Below, piece by piece: positions 5,922 to 7,241 of a stretch of 7,241 bases of DNA (position 1 is the first letter of the stretch; each line of letters starts with the position of its first letter). This DNA comes from Candidatus Cloacimonadota bacterium (lineage in GTDB: Bacteria; Hydrothermota; E44-bin80), in the NCBI GenBank assembly GCA_004375785.1, contig SOKM01000304.1, positions 1-7,241 on the forward strand, read 5' to 3'. A program made the position numbers and the translations under genes. The notes under the pieces were generated by a model. The model saw only the letters and a list, made by a program, of their open reading frames with translations, was not told the DNA's origin and ran no database searches.

Positions 5922-6886
5922 TACTCACTTTCCTTTAATTTCTTGTATATATCAAGTTCCCGATTGCTCTCTTTTATGAGCCCAAAGACATTATAAACCT
6001 CGCTTAAAGAGAAATGAAAATCGGGTATATCAGGAGCAAGGGAAATCAATTCCTTTAACTCCTCTATGGCAAGTGCGTTGAGTATATAATCTTTATAAAG
6101 TTCACTGAGAAGGAGATGTGCAGTAATCTCATCCGGAGAATTTTTATTTATCGTCTGCCTTTCCTTCTCTAACGTTTCTTTTTTCTCCTCTGATAAAATT
6201 CTGAAGAGAGCCTTTTTTGATGCAATGGTCTTACCTGCTTTTTTTGCTTCTATTTCCATAACATACGATTTTTCTTTCTCTAAAGGTTGCCAATCATCTG
6301 GATATGCGAGCGATGTGTCTCCCGTTGTCGTCTCTCCTACAGAAACACCCATCCTCTGTAGTTTTAGATGGTATTCTTCGGCATCACTGATAGATGTCCA
6401 TAAAAAAAGAGGTTGAGCCTCAAGTATTCTTGAATTCCCTGGCTCTAAAATAAATATTCCTGTAGTATCAACTGCTCTCACAGTTGTTCTCCCTTTGCTC
6501 CTCTCACCAGCAGCCTTGAAAGCAAAAAGAGGTTCAAAATCAGAACTTTCTTTTTCTTCAACTTCTTTTCTCTCTGTTTCATCACCTCCACCCCTTCCCC
6601 TTTCTGGTTCGATAATAATGGAAGATGAAGCTCCAATTGACCGGAACTTTCCAGAAGTATATAGAATAATTATATTACCATCATCGCCTGTTTCAATTTC
6701 ATCGCCCGCAAATAGTTCAATCATTGCATCAGGCAGAATTTCTTCACCATCCCTTTCAATGTGAACAGAACCCTTGAAAGAAGTAACAATGGCGATTGCT
6801 TCCTTCTTCTCCTCAGCATTCTCAGCAGATATGAAGGTTAATAAAAATATGAAAAGTAGAACAGCAAAGGCATAATACCTTTTCAT
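5921..6886 (-). CDS. Exported FecR-domain protein with C-terminal helical repeats
   Basis: The 321-residue product has a clear signal peptide (basic MKRYY, hydrophobic core, likely cleavage after ISA at 21). A FecR-type domain covers about 30-93: AIVTSFKGSVHIERDG, then ELFAGDEIETGDDGNIIILYTSGKFRSIGASSSI, with the usual G-D-x-I-x-T-G-D-x-G core. A charged linker with GRGGGDE follows (about 95-125). Residues about 150-230 look like a fibronectin-III-like or Ig-like beta domain (QPLFLWTSISDAEEYHLKLQ). Residues about 250-320 are helical and TPR-like (LLLSELYKDYILNALAIEELKEL; FSLSEVYNVFGLIKESNRELD). It has no cysteines and no transmembrane anchor after the signal, so it is not the classical membrane anti-sigma FecR; a periplasmic or surface ligand-binding role is more likely (inference). 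The start is supported by GGAGG, seven bases upstream. It is the first gene of the cluster, coupled to TPR-CHAT. Confidence 0.88.
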   Translation of the reverse strand: MKRYYAFAVLLFIFLLTFISAENAEEKKEAIAIVTSFKGSVHIERDGEEILPDAMIELFAGDEIETGDDGNIIILYTSGKFRSIGASSSIIIEPERGRGGGDETERKEVEEKESSDFEPLFAFKAAGERSKGRTTVRAVDTTGIFILEPGNSRILEAQPLFLWTSISDAEEYHLKLQRMGVSVGETTTGDTSLAYPDDWQPLEKEKSYVMEIEAKKAGKTIASKKALFRILSEEKKETLEKERQTINKNSPDEITAHLLLSELYKDYILNALAIEELKELISLAPDIPDFHFSLSEVYNVFGLIKESNRELDIYKKLKESE

Positions 6887-6893
6887 TCCTTTA

Positions 6894-6898
6894 CCTCC
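6894..6898 (-). promoter_or_regulatory. Ribosome binding site of the FecR-domain gene
   Basis: GGAGG on the minus strand followed by seven bases (TAAAGGA) before the ATG, which is ideal spacing. A second SD-like AAAGGA touches the ATG and is too close to be used. Confidence 0.75.
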
Positions 6899-6910
6899 GT
6901 TTTTTCCCTA

Positions 6911-6946
6911 ATTAACACAAAAAAAAATCATTGTCAACTTTTTTTT
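6911..6946 (-). promoter_or_regulatory. Probable operon promoter with flanking A/T tracts
   Basis: An exact TTGACA -35 box lies at 6937-6932 on the minus strand. The best -10 candidates are GTTAAT (6916-6911, spacer 15) or TTAATT (6915-6910, spacer 16); both are weak. An eight-A tract (6946-6939) sits directly upstream of the -35, as in UP-element or curved-DNA promoters, and nine T residues fill the spacer. Initiation would fall near 6903-6905, giving a leader of under 20 bases that still includes the SD. Strand, position and the perfect -35 support it; the poor -10 lowers confidence and may indicate activator dependence. Confidence 0.55.
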
Positions 6947-6957
6947 CATTATGTTTT

Positions 6958-6977
6958 GTAGGGACAACCTATGTGTC
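6958..6977 (+). repeat. GTAGGG-type repeat, copy 1
   Basis: GTAGGGACAACCTATGTGTC resembles the sequence beginning at 7084 with a few substitutions and one indel. Both start with GTAGGG and carry CCT-RTGTGT/TT in the middle, so they look like diverged copies of one element in direct orientation, about 126 bp apart. Confidence 0.45.
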
Positions 6978-7004
6978 TGTTCTATTTGGACGTTGTGGGG
7001 TAGC

Positions 7005-7022
7005 CGCAGGCTTCAGCCTGCG
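7005..7022. repeat. Palindromic repeat CGCAGGCT ... AGCCTGCG
   Basis: A perfect 8-bp inverted repeat with a two-base centre (TC), preceded by GTAGC. It is a compact REP-like hairpin with no T-run after it, so terminator function is doubtful. Confidence 0.6.
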
Positions 7023-7032
7023 AATTGGAGTA

Positions 7033-7074
7033 GCAGAGCTTGCCATGAACCATACGGTTCAGGGCTTGCTCTGC
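7033..7074. repeat. 42-bp imperfect hairpin repeat
   Basis: Arms of 19 bp (GCAGAGC ... TGAACC and GGTTCA ... GCTCTGC) pair with three mismatches around the loop ATAC. The outer seven and inner six base pairs are perfect. It is the largest palindrome in the upstream region. No run of T follows on either strand. A dispersed palindromic element is the simplest reading; it could also mark the end of a neighbouring transcript. Confidence 0.65.
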
Positions 7075-7083
7075 GCTTGAATA

Positions 7084-7101
7084 GTAGGGGCAGACCTGTG
7101 T
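7084..7101 (+). repeat. GTAGGG-type repeat, copy 2
   Basis: GTAGGGGCAGACCTGTGT aligns with the element starting at 6958 (GTAGGGACA-ACCTATGT). It lies between the 42-bp hairpin and the ATTGCGA/CAATCTC element. Confidence 0.45.
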
Positions 7102-7116
7102 TTACCCTTCTTGCGT

Positions 7117-7150
7117 GTCATTGCGAAGGACGAAGTCCTGTGGCAATCTC
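7117..7150 (+). repeat. Dispersed GTCATTGCGA ... GGCAATCTC repeat
   Basis: The element starts GTCATTGCGA and ends GTGGCAATCTC. Inside, AGGAC and GTCCT pair around GAA, and the outer ATTGC pairs with GCAAT, giving a two-part hairpin. From memory this is a common intergenic repeat type in several candidate phyla and other environmental genomes. A partial copy (GTCATTGCG) follows at 7191-7199, and similar end sequences occur in inverted orientation at 28-144. Confidence 0.6.
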
Positions 7151-7167
7151 GGTTTTATAAGAAACAG

Positions 7168-7186
7168 GCGAGGCATCTTGCCTCGC
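7168..7186. repeat. Palindromic repeat GCGAGGCA ... TGCCTCGC
   Basis: A perfect 8-bp inverted repeat with the three-base centre TCT. It is similar in size and style to the palindrome at 7005-7022 but different in sequence. It lies between the full and the partial copy of the GTCATTGCG element. Confidence 0.6.
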
Positions 7187-7190
7187 ATTC

Positions 7191-7199
7191 GTCATTGCG
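7191..7199 (+). repeat. Partial copy of the GTCATTGCG repeat
   Basis: GTCATTGCG repeats the first nine bases of the element at 7117, in the same orientation, then diverges. It may be a truncated copy or the surviving end of a second element. Confidence 0.4.
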
Positions 7200-7241
7200 G
7201 GCATAAAGGTCATGAAATGTTGTTATTTTTTAAAAAACAAT

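Larger units (their letters stand above)
6958..7200. repeat. Mosaic of short intergenic repeats upstream of the operon
   Basis: Almost all of this gene-free stretch is made of short repeats placed end to end: GTAGGG-type units, a CGCAGGCT palindrome, a 42-bp hairpin, an ATTGCGA/CAATCTC element, a GCGAGGCA palindrome and a partial GTCATTGCG copy. The section looks more GC-rich than the surrounding genes. The open frame across 6951-7160 on the plus strand reads through these repeats and has no SD or recognisable protein. The last 40 bases (7201-7241) are AT-rich with a T6A6 palindrome at 7226-7237 and no other feature I can support. Confidence 0.65.

Noticed and set aside
5921..6886. FecR-domain gene as a classical FecR anti-sigma/TonB regulator
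   Set aside because: No sigma factor or TonB receptor gene is adjacent, and the protein has a cleavable-type signal with no later membrane helix or cytoplasmic N-domain.
6951..7160. Plus-strand open frame of 69 codons upstream of the operon
   Set aside because: It reads straight through the palindromic repeats and has no SD; its translation is that of repeat DNA.
7220..7240. AT-rich inverted repeat with T6A6 centre at the right edge, as a terminator
   Set aside because: The stem is only A/T pairs with an imperfect outer part and no GC-rich arm, and the neighbouring gene lies outside the window.

Overview
The window is an AT-rich bacterial segment carrying one cluster of four clear genes. 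All four lie on the minus strand, so transcription runs from about 6900 down to about 236. I see no tRNA, rRNA, CRISPR array, transposase or phage gene. A C-terminal outer-membrane barrel and several exported proteins point to a diderm. Strong Shine-Dalgarno (SD) sites, the style of the TPR/barrel protein and the palindromic intergenic repeats suggest an uncultivated lineage such as WOR-3/FCB-like candidate phyla. That placement is inference and weak.

Layout in transcription order. 6887-7241 holds no credible gene: it is a mosaic of short palindromic repeats (about 6958-7200) followed by a probable promoter with an exact TTGACA -35 box. 5921-6886 encodes an exported FecR-domain protein with a C-terminal helical, TPR-like tail. 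3087-5921 encodes a 944-residue TPR-CHAT protein with an intact His803/Cys848 dyad; its ATG overlaps the FecR stop as TAATG, so the two are probably translationally coupled. 2957-3086 is a 130-bp gap with a very strong SD, a possible 25-36 codon ORF, a terminator-like hairpin and a weak promoter-like pair. 2234-2956 encodes an exported 240-residue protein of unknown function with a Gly/Tyr/Trp-rich beta domain. A 17-bp hairpin separates it from 236-2173, an exported protein with six TPRs followed by a probable outer-membrane beta-barrel ending in Phe. 1-235 is gene-free and contains further short repeats.

Working model (inference): the four proteins form an envelope-associated module. The FecR and beta-domain proteins would be periplasmic or surface ligand-binding parts, the TPR-CHAT protein a caspase/separase-like protease or its scaffold, and the TPR-barrel an outer-membrane anchor or channel with a periplasmic TPR platform. 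No gasdermin, Cas or other recognised defence partner is present, so the target and the signal are unknown. The most useful follow-ups are whether FecR + TPR-CHAT + beta-domain + TPR-barrel is conserved across genomes, where the CHAT protein is located, and what the two intercistronic RNA structures do.
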